Below, piece by piece: positions 44,901-55,890 of a DNA stretch of 64,000 bases. Within the stretch, counting starts at the first letter, position 1, and each line of letters starts with the position of its first letter. Origin of the DNA: Biomphalaria glabrata. Its lineage: Eukaryota > Mollusca > Gastropoda > Planorbidae. The notes below the pieces were generated by a model, which did no database searches, was not told the DNA's origin, and was given only the letters and a program-made list of their open reading frames with translations. Location: positions 47,063,838-47,127,837 of the forward strand of contig NC_074712.1 of assembly GCF_947242115.1 (NCBI RefSeq), written 5' to 3'. The translations under genes and the position numbers were made by a program.

Positions 44901-47900
44901 TCTCTTCTTCAAGTGTATCTCTTCTTAAAGTGTATCTCTTCTTCAAGTGTATCTCTTCTTCAAGTGTATCTCTTCTTCAAGTGTATCTCTTCTTAAAGTG
45001 TATCTCTTCTTCACACTGGCGGATCCAGGGGGGGGGGGCGGTAGGGGCGATCGCCCCCCGCCCCACTCGGCCGAATTATAGTATAGAATTCACACAATTT
45101 GTATGCGAATTTATTACTTATGTTAATAATATATACTAATTATTTATATTTCAACCTATTTTTAGATTAATTCGCCCCCCCCCTTTCTAGTATTTTGGAC
45201 GATTTGGTAGGGTCGGGAGGGGGCGATGGCATCAATCCGCCCCCCCCCACCATAAACTTTCGAGTGGGGGGGGCGGTCCTATTTATTTGTAGAAATCACA
45301 GCTTGCTAACAGAATCAATTAAATATCTATATGATTAAAACTTGTTATTGGCATTTTAACCGGTCTTTGTATAATTTCGTTCAACTGTTGGCCGATTGGA
45401 AGGGGAAGAGCGAATACTTCCACCGCCCTTCCCATCTAAACCCTTTGAGTGGGGGGGGGGCGGTCCTACTTTTATGGAGAAATCATAGTATGTGAACAAA
45501 ATTAGTCTAATATCTATATAATATAAACAGGTGGAAGTGCGATACATGCCATCCCCTTCCCCCATCGGACGAATCAATATTTTTTCTTTTTGTATTATAG
45601 TAAGAAATTACAAAATTTAAAAAAATCTGTCACTAATATAATTTATATATGCTATAAAGTAAATTCTTATATCGAGTCGCCCAACCCCTATTCTTTAATG
45701 CAAAATGCAATCATTAGCAGAAATTATAAAAAGGAGCGAGAATTAATCGTTTTCATTTTACCGCCCTTCCCCTTTCCAGACAGAGTTTGTGTAATTTGAC
45801 ATGAATTTATCATAACTATTTTAAGAAAGACTTTGCTTTAAAAAAATTATAATTCAAACGAAATTTTTCAATATAACAGTCACGGTTGAGATGAGTTCAA
45901 AAGCCAGATAATCTTTTCCTAGTCGACTTTTTCCAACCTTTACTCTATCTCATATTTTTCTAGTTAAATAAATTTAGGACCATAACTCACAATTTATGCT
46001 AGAATTTTATTGAATATTATTAATCGAATTTTTTTTTTCGGCGGCGATCCTCAAAACCTTAATCTAAATATGTGGGGTATCTTATCTTTTCAAAGAACAA
46101 ATCAGTTGTATTTGCAATGTATTAAGGGACTATAAATTCATATTAGAATATTTTTCTCATTATTCAAAAGGCACTTCATAATAGCATGAATAATGAGCTG
46201 TAGGTCAGGAGAATGCGTTACTGCAGTGAAGAATGCCAGAAAACGCTTTTAGCGTCGAGGCTTCGCCCCGAACCTCACTGATGAATAATAAGCTGTAGAT
46301 GTCAGGAGAATGCGTTTCTGCTGTGAGAAATGCAAGAAAACGCTTTTGGCGTCGGGGCTTTGCCCCGAACACCACTAATAAGTAATGAGCTGTAGATGTC
46401 AGGAGAATGCGTTTCTGCAGTGAAAAATGCAAGAAAACGCTTTTGGCGTCGGGGCTTCCCCCGAACACCACTAATAAATAATGAGCTGTAGATGTCAGGA
46501 GAATGCGTTTAAGCCGTGAAAAAATGCAAGAAAACGCTTTTGGCGTCGGGGCGAAAAAGACTGTTTTCTTTTTCTGTTTTTTTCGCCGAAGATTGAGAAA
46601 CAGTCTTATTTTATTCTCATATGTCGAATATATATATATATATATATATATGCTGTGCGCACGTTTATGCATAGGGTTAGGGTTTACTGGGCGTTAGGGT
46701 TAGGGTTTGGAAAAAAATCGCCCACCCCCTCCAAAGTTCTGGATCCGCCAGTGCTTCTTCAAGTGTATCTCTTCTTGAAGTGTATCTCTTCTTCAAGTGT
46801 ATCTCTTCTTAAAGTGTATCTTTTCTTCAAGTGTATCTTTTCTTCAAGTGAATCTCTTCTTAAAGTGTATCTTTTCTTCAAGTATATCTCTCCTTAAAGG
46901 TATCTTTTCTTCAAGTGTATCTCTTCTTAAAGTGTATCTCTTCTTAAGGTGTATCTCTTCTTAAAGTGTATCTTTTCTTCAAGTGTATCTCTTCTTAAAG
47001 TGTATCTTTTCTTAAAGTGTATCTCTTCTTAAAGTGTATCTCTTCTTGAAGTGTATCTCTTCTTAAAGTGTATCTCTTCTTGAAGTGTATCTCTTCTTAA
47101 AGTGTATCTTTTCTTCAAGTGTATCTCTTCTTAAAGTGTATCTTTTCTTCAAGTGAATCTCTTCTTAAAGTGTATCTTTTCTTCAAGTGTATCTCTCCTT
47201 AAAGTGTATCTTTTCTTCAAGTGTATCTCTTCTTAAAGTGTACCTCTTCTTAAAGTGTATCTCTTCTTAAAGTGTATCTCTTCTTCAAGTGTGTCTCTTC
47301 TTCAAGTGTATCTCTTCTTAAAGTGTATCTTTTCTTCAAGTGTATCTCTTCTTAAAGTGTATCTTTTCTTCAAGTGAATCTCTTCTTAAAGTGTATCTCT
47401 TCTTAAAGTGTATCTTTTCTTGAACTGTATCTCTTCTTAAACGATAGTTTTCACTGTGTGGCCAATTAGGAACTAATTTTGCTTCCTAAGATATACAAAA
47501 ACTGTAAAATGTCTACGAAAATCGTTAGAGCCGTTTTCAAAATATCCTACCAGTTTCCACCCATCCAGTTTCCTTGACTTTTTGAACCCATAGAGAGTGT
47601 GCAAGCTAATAGGAGGAGTTGTAACAAAAAAACTATACAGTAAATGTATGCCTTGACTTTGAAACTTTAGTTCATCACTACGTTACAGTAAATGTATGCC
47701 TCGACTTTGAAACTGTAGTTCATCACTACGTTACAGTAAATGTATGCCTTGACTTTGAAACTAGTTCATCACTACGTTACAGTAAATGTATGCCTTGACT
47801 TTGAAACTAGTTCATCACTACGTTACAGTAAATGTATGCCTTGACTTTGAAACTAGTTCATCACTACGTTACAGTAAATGTATGCCTTGACTTTGAAACT

Positions 47901-48910
47901 AGTTCATCACTACGTTACTATTCTGTACACCAGATACACCACAACGATTGCTAATTATAGATTTGCCCCCCCCCCCCTTTTTCTTACAAATGTATGCATG
48001 AACTTTACCTTCATCATTCTAATTCTTCAAACATTCTTTATAGCAATCTATATATTTCTGTATTCAGATTACATACATAGCAAGATGACCCCTGTCCACT
48101 GCACTCAATGACGGGCTCTGCGGTGACATTCATCTCACATGTCCGAGTTGCAAGGACAGACAAGGTTGTCTGGGAACAGCTGTAGCACTGGAGTGTGGAA
48201 CACGGCTGCACTGGCAGAAGAAAGTATTAGAATGAGTTTAATTGTTGTTTTACCAAGCTCCGTCGAGCTGTCTGGTCTAAATCTAAATATAAGTCTGAAA
48301 CACGCTCTTTCTCCCACTTCCATTCTCGAATCAAGTTCAAACCGGATTTATTGTCAATGACAAGACACGAAGACTTCAATGTGTAACTTGTACCAAAATT
48401 GAATACAGCTAACTGACTACTTTCTCAACAGGAACTCTACAGAAGCTTCAAATGAATGGGTCAGTTTAGAGGGAGGTTCCACGTGCGCTATTTACTAAGG
48501 GATATTGTCATCGGTACAACGCAAAACAGTCTTTTTCATTTACTCCTAGTTATGTCAATATGACATTTGTCTTTTCTAAGTAATAACCTACTGTTTAATT
48601 TTTTCAAAACTTGTTTTAATACTGGTGAATTTTTCTGAAAAAACAAACGTAATTAATTTATTAACACTTAATCTAGATCAAAACGTTTTAAAGTCAAAAC
48701 TTAACCAGAAATATGGTGACATTTGATTTTCAATAGCTTTTCTAATTTTGAGATCTCAAGTGACCGAAAGGCAGATAGACACACGGACAGACAGACAACA
48801 CAAACATCGGCTTTTACCCTAACGGGAGTAGCTAGAAAATGCTTACCCACAAGAAGTGTAAAAGCCAAGCACAAAAGTACAGGAAGAGAGCAGTCTCCTC
48901 TAGAGATCAT
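41936..48910 (-). CDS. Ly6 gene B: GPI-type Ly6/uPAR three-finger protein
   Basis: Minus strand, three coding exons: 48910-48847 (ATG, hydrophobic signal, phase-1 GTAAGC donor), 48210-48077 (CTGCCAG acceptor, GTATGT donor, phase 0) and 42172-41936 (CTCTTCAG acceptor to TAG). The joined frame gives 144 residues. Residues ~1-22 form a signal peptide. Cysteines at 25, 30, 33, 46, 58, 65, 83, 87, 91, 103, 106, 107 and 112 make an LU domain closing with CCATDLCN. Asn49 is a glycosylation sequon. A hydrophobic tail at ~125-139 suggests a GPI anchor. Known family role: extracellular three-finger proteins that bind receptors; the ligand here is unknown. Gene C, just upstream on the same strand, has the same exon lengths and spacing, so the two are duplicates. 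The 5.9 kb second intron is packed with repeats. I found no broken residue. Confidence 0.88.
42697..42866. repeat. 17-bp minisatellite in gene B intron, small block
   Basis: Imperfect CTTCTTAAAGTGTATCT units of the same family as the larger array at 44893-47445. Confidence 0.85.
43140..43600 (-). mobile_element. LINE reverse-transcriptase 3' fragment
   Basis: The minus strand encodes VISDFRKPKDPIADL, a stop, then INNYRVDQVQEYKYLGTTIN and NKLTWNEHW. FRK followed by QEYKYLGTxI-x-NKLTW is the thumb-region signature of LINE RTs. Downstream decayed coding (LRRL- and W-rich) continues to about 43140. Confidence 0.7.
43601..44059. other. Intronic stretch without recognised feature
   Basis: Part of the second intron of gene B; no gene, element end or repeat family seen. 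Confidence 0.4.
44064..44300. repeat. 21-bp minisatellite, ~11 copies
   Basis: The unit is CGTCCTTCAACTTGAAACAG plus T, with CATT/CAGT variants. Being a multiple of three, it is open in several frames without coding support. It lies in the gene B intron. Confidence 0.95.
44640..44805. repeat. ~82-bp direct duplication
   Basis: The block TCATTCAACCATGGTTGACT to CTGGAGTGTGGT is repeated immediately with one visible change (CATGCTTGACT). Confidence 0.85.
44893..47445. repeat. 15-17-bp minisatellite, split by a hAT-like insertion
   Basis: CTTCTTCAAGTGTATCT and CTTCTTAAAGTGTATCT units occupy 44893-45013 and 46754-47445. The element at 45014-46753 lies between and duplicates CTTCTTCA, part of the repeat unit. 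Confidence 0.95.
45014..46753 (-). mobile_element. Non-autonomous hAT-like element, copy 2 (inverted)
   Basis: The ends are CACTGGCGGATCCAG and its complement. The perfect 8-bp duplication CTTCTTCA lies at 45006-45013 and 46754-46761. The interior matches 36143-37617 in reverse. It includes the ~100-bp GCGAAGC/AAAACGCTTTT repeats (46195-46560), extra telomere-like GGGTTAGGG tracts (46670-46720) and a TA microsatellite (46628-46651). No transposase. Confidence 0.92.
47455..47640 (+). repeat. Dispersed repeat, copy 2 of 2
   Basis: Shares AAAACTGTAAAATGTCTACG, GTTAGAGCCGTTTT and AACCCATAGAGAGTGTGCAA-type blocks with 1000-1130. Confidence 0.5.
47638..47918. repeat. 46-48-bp minisatellite, ~6 copies
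   Basis: The unit is ACAGTAAATGTATGCCTTGA with CTTTGAAACTAGTTCATCAC and TACGTT. The first two copies carry an extra TT or TG step. It ends about 160 bp before exon 2 of gene B in map order. Confidence 0.95.
48260..48370 (+). repeat. Dispersed repeat family, partial copy
   Basis: CTCCCACTTCCATTCTCGAA and TCAAGTTCAAACC match the 33146-33350 copy. It lies in the first intron of gene B. Confidence 0.4.
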
Positions 48911-49494
48911 TCTTAGTGTTTCTTATTACTTTCAAAAGACTGTTCCTGCAGTAAAAACAGAATCATACAATAAAATGCAACCTATCTTCTATTTTGTATA
49001 AGAAAATCAAACATTGCCATAGTTCTTAGTTTCACTATTTTAAACATGCTAAATGGGCAATGAATAAAATAATATCGAGTCTCGTTTGTAGTTCACTAAC
49101 CTTTGGCATAATCACTTATAATAATCAACACTATTTAGTGACAACCTTACCTGTAGAACCATCTGTAGTAGCCTAAGGTAGTCTCTTGTCATAAGGTGTA
49201 CATAGTGAAAAGTCTCTTTAAGAGGTGCGAGTAACTAAGGCAGTATTGATCAGAGATCGAAAACATCAATGCGTTAATTCTCTCTGATCAATATTATCAC
49301 CATCCATGCGTTACGAGTGGGTAAACAGACCAGGTCTGACATAATCAACACTTGTAGCCTAACTTAATAAACAGATCAGGTCTGGCCTAACCTACATATG
49401 TAGCCTAACTTTATAAACAGAAACTTCATTGGCTTTATCGAATACAGATTACATACACTAGTCTGGATGAAATGACCAGGGACGAAATGATACC

Positions 49495-49570
<76 letters not shown>

Positions 49571-49589
49571 TCCTCTCTCTCTCTCTGTG

Positions 49590-49669
<80 letters not shown>

Positions 49670-50032
49670 GATTCAAAATCCAAGTTTAGTCTAGCGTGTC
49701 CGGTATAACAAAACAAACAGGTCGTTCTGAGGACATTCAATGGTTTATTGTGTTTTAATTGGTACTGTTAGTAGACACGTGTTAAGTGGTTAGAGTCAAC
49801 ATTTTTTCTAATGAGGACAAACAAAAATACATGAAATGATAGTTCTTAGAAATAAAGAGAAAGAATTACAAAACGAATGAATATTTGTCCTATTGGAGTT
49901 TTTTCATACATGGAGGAAAATCCTTAAAGTCATTTGGTGTATCCGAATTACAGAACACAGAAAAATTAATAAGCGTATTATTTTAGTAAACCATATAATA
50001 TTTTGTTTTTTTCAAAAGACAACAAAGTGTAG
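48911..50032. other. Spacer between Ly6 genes B and C, with microsatellites
   Basis: It holds the 5' flank of gene B. A long (ATCT)n tract is at about 49495-49569 and a long (AT)n tract at about 49591-49660. Two related segments with AACAGATCAGGTCTGGCCTA occur at 49325-49420. A promoter must lie here, but I cannot point to a core element. Confidence 0.5.
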
Positions 50033-50040
50033 TTGGCAAC

Positions 50041-50803
50041 TATTGCCGGCCCTAACAATTGCGGGTCCCTATGCGAAACGGATAGAGCGGGACCTAGCCT
50101 GTGTAGACATAAGGATAATAAGTGAAAATTAAGATTTTGTAGTAGAAAATAAATTCGTCTTTGATTTATATTTTTTGTAAAATGAAAGTTGACAATGCCG
50201 TCTTTTTTCAATTGCGCGTGGGAATGGCGTTTTCCATATTGAATGACACCCCAAAATGAAAAAGTTTTTTTTTTTTCAGGAGATTTAATGAGTTTTCAGG
50301 AGATTTTAATAATTTCAGGAGATTTAATGAGTTTTCAGGAGATTTTAATAATTTCAGGAGATTTAATGAGTTTTCAGGAGATTTTAATAATTTCAGGAGA
50401 TTTTAATAATTTCAGGAGATTTTAATAATTTCAGGAGATTTTAATAATTTCAGGAGATTTTAATAATTTCAGGAGATTTTAATAATTTCAGGAGATTTTA
50501 ATAATTTCAGGAGATTTTAATAATTTCAGGAGATTTTAATAATTTCAGGAGATTTTAATAATTTCAGGAGATTTTAATAATTTCAGGAGATTTTAATAAT
50601 TTCAGGAGATTTTAATAATTTCAGGAGATTTTAATAATTTCAGGAGATTTCCAGCAGTTCCTGGAAAATAAGGATGCCGCGGGAACCGTGTTATACGTTA
50701 TAATGGTTTAATTTAATAATGTACACCTACAATTAACGCGGGCCTATTACAGTGCGGGGCCCACTGCGGCTGCATAGGTTGCAGTGGCCTAAGGCCGGAC
50801 CTG
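50041..50803. mobile_element. Short hAT-like element with internal minisatellite
   Basis: Diverged inverted ends (TATTGCCGGCCCTA left; CAGGTCCGGCCTTA right, reversed) are flanked by a perfect 8-bp duplication, TTGGCAAC, at 50033-50040 and 50804-50811. It is 763 bp, about half of it a tandem array. No transposase. Confidence 0.8.
50276..50651. repeat. 19-bp minisatellite inside a hAT-like element
   Basis: The TTTCAGGAGATTTTAATAA type is highly uniform from 50380 on; earlier copies alternate with TTTAATGAG. About 20 copies. Confidence 0.95.
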
Positions 50804-50977
50804 TTGGCAACAGTGACCTTTTGAATTGGCGACTTTTGGCATTATTTTTTCTCTATTTAATTCCAAATCTCTCCCAATTTTCATCTTTTCATAATTTTTT
50901 ACAATCTTTTCTTTAGTTTCTACCATGGTTCCTGCATTTTTCATATCGCTTTCTTTTTTCTTTTCTCTCCTCCTGAA

Positions 50978-50983
50978 TTTTAT
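50978..50983 (-). terminator. Possible poly(A) signal of gene C
   Basis: AATAAA on the minus strand, about 110 bp after the gene C stop codon. Confidence 0.4.
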
Positions 50984-51091
50984 TGCTCGATTAAAAACCG
51001 TACACAGGATCTGAAACAAATCAAAATGTAACCAAGAACAGATTACTCTGATTAACTTTTGGTGTTAAAATCCTCAATGAAGCTACGCATT

Positions 51092-53533
51092 CTATACATA
51101 AGTGTCCCTGAACAACAGAATGCTCCACATGACACTGATCAGCAGAAGACCTGAATATTGTTTGATCTGGTCCGCACCGTCACCAGTGTTACAAAGTTCT
51201 GTGGTACAGCATGTTGTACAGGTCAAAGACGTTAACCCGAAGTCTGACATTTGACAGCCATATTCACAGTCGTCCGTACATCCTCTCTGTATGTTCGTGA
51301 CTCGCTTGACCACCGTCACTTTGGTCACCTAACAAAACAAAAGACACGATTGAAGTTTCGGCATTCAAAGAACAGGAATTATTTTTCATTCGCAAATTCT
51401 GGTTCTTTCATTGCTAGTGGAGAAATTAAATTTAGAGTAGTCTTTATATATAAAGGAAAGATAGTACAATGAGGAGGTCAGTTATTAATTTTTCTTGATT
51501 ACAATACATTCACAGTAAATGCACTATTTCATTGAAATTATATTGTACTTTTTTACCCGAAGTATTATGTGCACTAATTGTCCAAAGTTATCCTACAAGG
51601 TACAGAACAAGAACACGAAGGAAGGGTCGTCCAAAAGTGGCCTGGACAGCGTAAAAGAAGGGACCGGCCTCTCTCTTCATATTAGGCTTAGAACAGATGC
51701 TGACCGGAGAAAATGAAGGGATTTGGTGACACGAATTGCCACATCACTCCTACGACGAAAGTCAAGGAACAGATGAGAGAGATGAGATTCTGTCCAATTA
51801 TTTAGTTTACAATTACAAGATTACGATATTACAATATTCTATTCACAAGAACATCATTAGAGACCAAAAGAAAATACACTGTCGAGGACAACGGTTATGT
51901 CTGCGCTGGATGTGGCAAAATATGTAGGTCGCAGCTGGGACTGCGAATGTACTCCTCATTAATCTTCGGACTCAAAAGAAACGCTTTATTAAACACCATG
52001 CTTATTAAATAGTTCTCGTCATTTGTTTGACGATCCTTCAAAACACCTGTCCACGTTCCATAAAGAAGCCGAAGGGATTCATTTCTATTGAAGATATTTG
52101 GAGACATGAGGCCCGCCCGTGACACGCGGCCCTTAGTCTTAAAAACGTTAATCCCCCTTGCACTGGTTGTGCCTAGGTCTAGATCTATCTAAGAAAGAAA
52201 CAAATGCTACGTACGAAGCAGAAGCTTTGTTGATCGTTACATTCTCTGACCGGTGCCCCCGTAGCATTGAACTGGCAAGTCTGTGGCAGCCATAGTGTAG
52301 TGAATGCGTCTTGACATTCATAGCAATGCAGCAGTTCACATGGTTGGCCTGAAATCATTAACACAGACGGAAAGGGTTCACATCGATTCCTTTGTAGGCT
52401 CTAGTCACATACGATGAAATCGCTTTGTTTGATTAGTTTAGATTAGTCACGTTTAGATCATTCCCTGATAAGTTGTTGTAAGATAAGATAAGATAAGATT
52501 TTATTGACGACCATGTCTGTACAGACTACACATTAGGTTCAAAACATCGAAATAAAAACAATGAAGATACAGAAGGCTCCAAATATTTGTGTGGAAATCA
52601 AATAATTGTTTCATTGACCTCTACACCGTCTACTCCACAATTTTTCGAGTAGCTAAACTCAAATTTAAAACAAGCAAAATACAACAAAAAAATACTTTTT
52701 AAAAAAATATACAAAGTTTATATTAACGTGTATCAATTAGTTTGGAATAGTCATGTACTTAAATTTGTAATAGATCTAGACTTCTAGACCAACTGGTCCA
52801 GACAAGTGGTAGGTTCATAGCGTACTGAGAAAGCTAAAAACATTACAAATATTTGGTTAAAAATATTTCTAATCGCACAGATTTATTATTGTTAATCTAG
52901 ATCTATTACAAGTTGACTTACATGACTGATCCAAACCTTGAGATTTCACCTATACCATATGTTTCATCTTAAATTGCTTATATCCTACTATAACTTAGAC
53001 CCTGCGGTTGTACTTATATTTTATATTTAACCTTGAAGATGTGCTTATATTTGTATATGACCTTGAAGATGTGTTTTTACTCAAAATTTCCTCTGGTGAT
53101 GTGTTTGTATTTTATATTTAAAAAACACTTTATAATTAGAACTTATTTTGATCAAGTTTGAAAGAAGATTTATTTCTGACCGAATAACTTCCCTTTTCTA
53201 GACAAGAAACATCGAAACATCAAAACATTGACATTTTTTTTTTTAAATAGGCCTACCATCTTGTCAATTTTTTTTTCAAATTGACAAGTTACATTTTAAC
53301 TCTTAAAGACACACAAATAAAGACACACAAATAATGCAATCTTACATAGGTTAACGAAATGCTTGATGGGAGATTTGTAATGGCCTTGACATAATTAGGT
53401 ATAAATATCACAGTTATTAAGGACCCTGCAATGGTATTTGGCATCCATGATATATATGAAGATATATGAGGGATTATCACTTACCTATAAATAGAATTAC
53501 TAGCAATGAGAAGAACATTGGATAAGACAGCAT
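51092..53533 (-). CDS. Ly6 gene C: GPI-type Ly6/uPAR three-finger protein
   Basis: Minus strand, three coding exons: 53533-53485 (ATG, hydrophobic signal, G|GTAAGT phase-1 donor), 52348-52215 (GATTTCAG acceptor, GTACGT donor, phase 0) and 51328-51092 (GTTTTGTTAG acceptor to stop). Joined they give 139 residues: signal peptide ~1-17, then cysteines at 20, 25, 28, 41, 53, 60, 78, 82, 86, 98, 101, 102 and 107 with CCTTELCN closing the LU fold, an NAT sequon at Asn44, and a hydrophobic C-terminus at ~119-132 fitting a GPI signal. The third-exon cysteine spacing is identical to gene B. The second intron carries a LINE tail on the opposite strand. Known family role: small surface or secreted receptor-binding proteins; the specific function is unknown. 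All three start and splice choices are forced by frame. Confidence 0.9.
51595..51990 (+). mobile_element. LINE C-terminal fragment in gene C intron
   Basis: The plus strand encodes RKGRPKVAW, then VKEGTGLSLHIRLRTDADRR in another frame, then LVTRIATSLLRR-like and SQGTDERDE. A later segment (51878-51960) encodes YVCAGCGKICRSQLGLRMYS, a C2HC-like finger common at LINE ORF ends. It has several frame changes and is not functional. It runs opposite to gene C. Confidence 0.65.
52483..52520 (+). repeat. AGATA repeat / retroposon tail-like tract
   Basis: AAGATAAGATAAGATAAGATT followed by TTATTGACGACC. Such AGATA tracts are common ends of mollusc retroposons; the parent element is not identified. Confidence 0.4.
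52775..52935 (+). mobile_element. SINE 3' half, copy 2
   Basis: ACCAACTGGTCCAGACAAGT, TAGCGTACTGAGAAAGCTAA, AAATATTTCTAATCGCA and GACATGACTGATCC-like blocks match 40145-40315 in order. The head is missing. It lies in gene C intron 1 or its flank on the opposite strand. Confidence 0.6.
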
Positions 53534-53884
53534 GCTCCTGTAGTTGTCACCAGGTGACTTGAAGCAAGGTCATCATTATATTCGTATAGACTTATGATCT
53601 AGATGAGTTAGCTGACAGACTACACGCATATGAAATTGAGGGCTTATGTGTGCGGCTACAGAATACTCTCTCTATAGTATTTCCGTACTATTTCTTTCAA
53701 GGCTGTCGCTTACAGTGAGATGGCTGAATGTGAAATAAACAGTAGAACAAGTTAATTAATGACAATTCTTTTTACAATTGACAATGCCAATGAATTTCTA
53801 ATCACGCATATTTCTTATATAGACCACATGGTCTGAAAGGGGAACTATAAATTGTCTTATCTTCTTATCTTATATAATGCAGAC
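53534..53884. other. 5' flank of gene C
   Basis: Sequence upstream of the gene C start codon (minus strand). No core promoter motif is convincing. Confidence 0.35.
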
Positions 53885-53985
53885 ATTACTTCAAAAAAGA
53901 AGATGATTACGGCCTACGCGTCATGTATCTAGTCATGCATGTTAAGTGTTAACCAATGACTTTAATTATGCTAAGTCACTGGTTT
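53885..53985 (+). repeat. Dispersed repeat, GAAGATGATTA family, copy 3
   Basis: AAAGAAGATGATTACGGCCT and ACGCGTCATGTATCTAGTCA match 5570-5640. It continues into CTGGCTGGCTCAGGCAACCT and a CCATGCTCTAATAGCACTAG block to about 54050. Confidence 0.55.
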
Positions 53986-54049
53986 TCCTGGCTGGCTCAG
54001 GCAACCTATTCCATGCTCTAATAGCACTAGGGAAGAAGGAGCAAATTAA

Positions 54050-54468
54050 GATAATTTCTTTTTTAAAAAATAGGACTTCTTTATCTTAACTTTAAGCCTC
54101 TAGGCCAATATAATTTGGTGTAAATATCAATCAAAATTATTGATTAGGTAATCTAAAAATATAGAAAAAAGAACTGTAAGTATTCCTAAAGATAACATTA
54201 TTATACGTATTTATAAAGTGTCGTATTTTCTACCTTTAGTGGACCATTACTAGAAAATGCAACTCCCGTCTATGTTGTTCAACATAAAAAAAGCAAAACG
54301 AAATTCTACTAACCGACTGTAAAATTGTAAAATTACCATGACAAAAGATTAAACAGCAAAGCAAATCGAAATGTGCAGATTCAGAGAAATAATCTCAAAC
54401 AAAACGTTCATAAATGCCTGAACTTGAAGTTCTTATTCCAAATTCTAAAAACAAAGCCTGGATCCCAA
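54050..54468. other. AT-rich stretch
   Basis: Nothing recognised. Confidence 0.4.
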
Positions 54469-54887
54469 AGTTATATTCTAGTCAGTAGACCCATGAATCT
54501 AATTAAAGTTATATTCTAGTCAGTAGACCCATGAATCTAATTAAAGTTATATTCTAGTCAGTAGACCCATGAATCTAATTAAAGTTATATTCTAGTCAGT
54601 AGACCCATGAATCTAATTAAAGTTATATTCTAGTCAGTAGACCCATGAATCTAATTAAAGTTATATTCTAGTCAGTAGACCCATGAATCTAATTAAAGTT
54701 ATATTCTAGTCAGTAGACCCATGAATCTAATTAAAGTTATATTCTAGTCAGTAGACCCATGAATCTAATTAAAGTTATATTCTAGTCAGTAGACCCATGA
54801 ATCTAATTAAAGTTATATTCTAGTCAGTAGACCCATGAATCTAATTAAAGTTATATTCTAGTCAGTAGACCCATGAATCTAATTAAA
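54469..54887. repeat. 37-bp minisatellite, ~11 copies
   Basis: Units of AGTTATATTCTAGTCAGTAG plus ACCCATGAATCTAATTA appear identical throughout, so expansion or homogenisation is very recent (or the copy number is an assembly estimate). Confidence 0.97.
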
Positions 54888-55683
54888 GTGCATTTATAAT
54901 TAACATAACTAACTAGGTATTTATTATACATTGTAATTTAATGTTGTCAAAATTTAAACATTATTCTATTTTTAAAAATCTTACCAAAGAACTTCGAGCT
55001 AATTCCCAATAGGACTACAAAGTCGGCCATATTCCTGAAACTACTCACTTATAGATTGAGTGTAAACAAATCACTGTGCACCAGTTGCAATCAATAAAAT
55101 CTCCCATCACTGAGGAGAAGTCAATGGAACATAACTTTGAAAGGGGGAGGGGGGCAGTAGTTTTCAAATAGGTCTTTATTTATTCAAGGTAAACTTCTCC
55201 AATGGTTATTTCAAATGACAAGCAGAAGATAACTCCCCACATCATTTCAAACATTTCAAGATTACAGACGTTCATTATATAAACAATTGACGTAGCATCC
55301 ATAGTTCAATGAACCCGGGCCCATGACCAATAGAGGCCCACTTCCTTTGGCGTAGCAAGCATGTCGCGAAGGGGATAATTAATTGCCCTTGACTCATGAC
55401 CAATAGGGGCCCACATGAGCCATTGGGGATGACTCCAAAGTGGAAAAACAAACAGTCGCACTTTTTGTAAATGCCGATTTTAAAAAAAAGTTCCTCAAAA
55501 TATCATAAACTTTATATTAACTTCCAAATGTTAACTTGTGTTTCCAGCTTGAGTCTGTGAACCATGCTTTCATCATGTTTTAGTGTTATGGTGGCTAGCC
55601 TACATCATACTGCGTGTTGGTGGTGACAACCTCGATGAACATACAAACTACATGAAGAGGACGGTGAATGAAGTAAATAGATA
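54888..55683. other. Stretch without recognised gene
   Basis: A short repeated phrase, CATGACCAATAGGGGCCCA, occurs at 55322 and 55397. Otherwise featureless. Confidence 0.4.
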
Positions 55684-55884
55684 CGTTTGGTGATCTAATA
55701 GTAATAGTTACACTACAGATAGGCCTACATTTGGTGATCTAATTTAATAGTTTAGTTACACTACAGATATGCCTACATTTGGTGATCTAATATTGATAGT
55801 TTAGTTACACTACAGATAGGCCTACATTTGGTGATCTAATATTGATAGTTTAGTTACACTACAGATAGGCTTACATTTGGTAAT
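55684..55884. repeat. 49-bp minisatellite, ~4 copies
   Basis: The unit is ACATTTGGTGATCTAATATT, GATAGTTTAGTTACACTACA and GATAGGCCT. The first copy is shorter and diverged. Confidence 0.9.
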
Positions 55885-55890
55885 ACAGTA

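Noticed and set aside
49591-49660. Origin or regulatory AT-rich element
   Set aside because: A simple (AT)n microsatellite next to (ATCT)n; nothing else supports a function.
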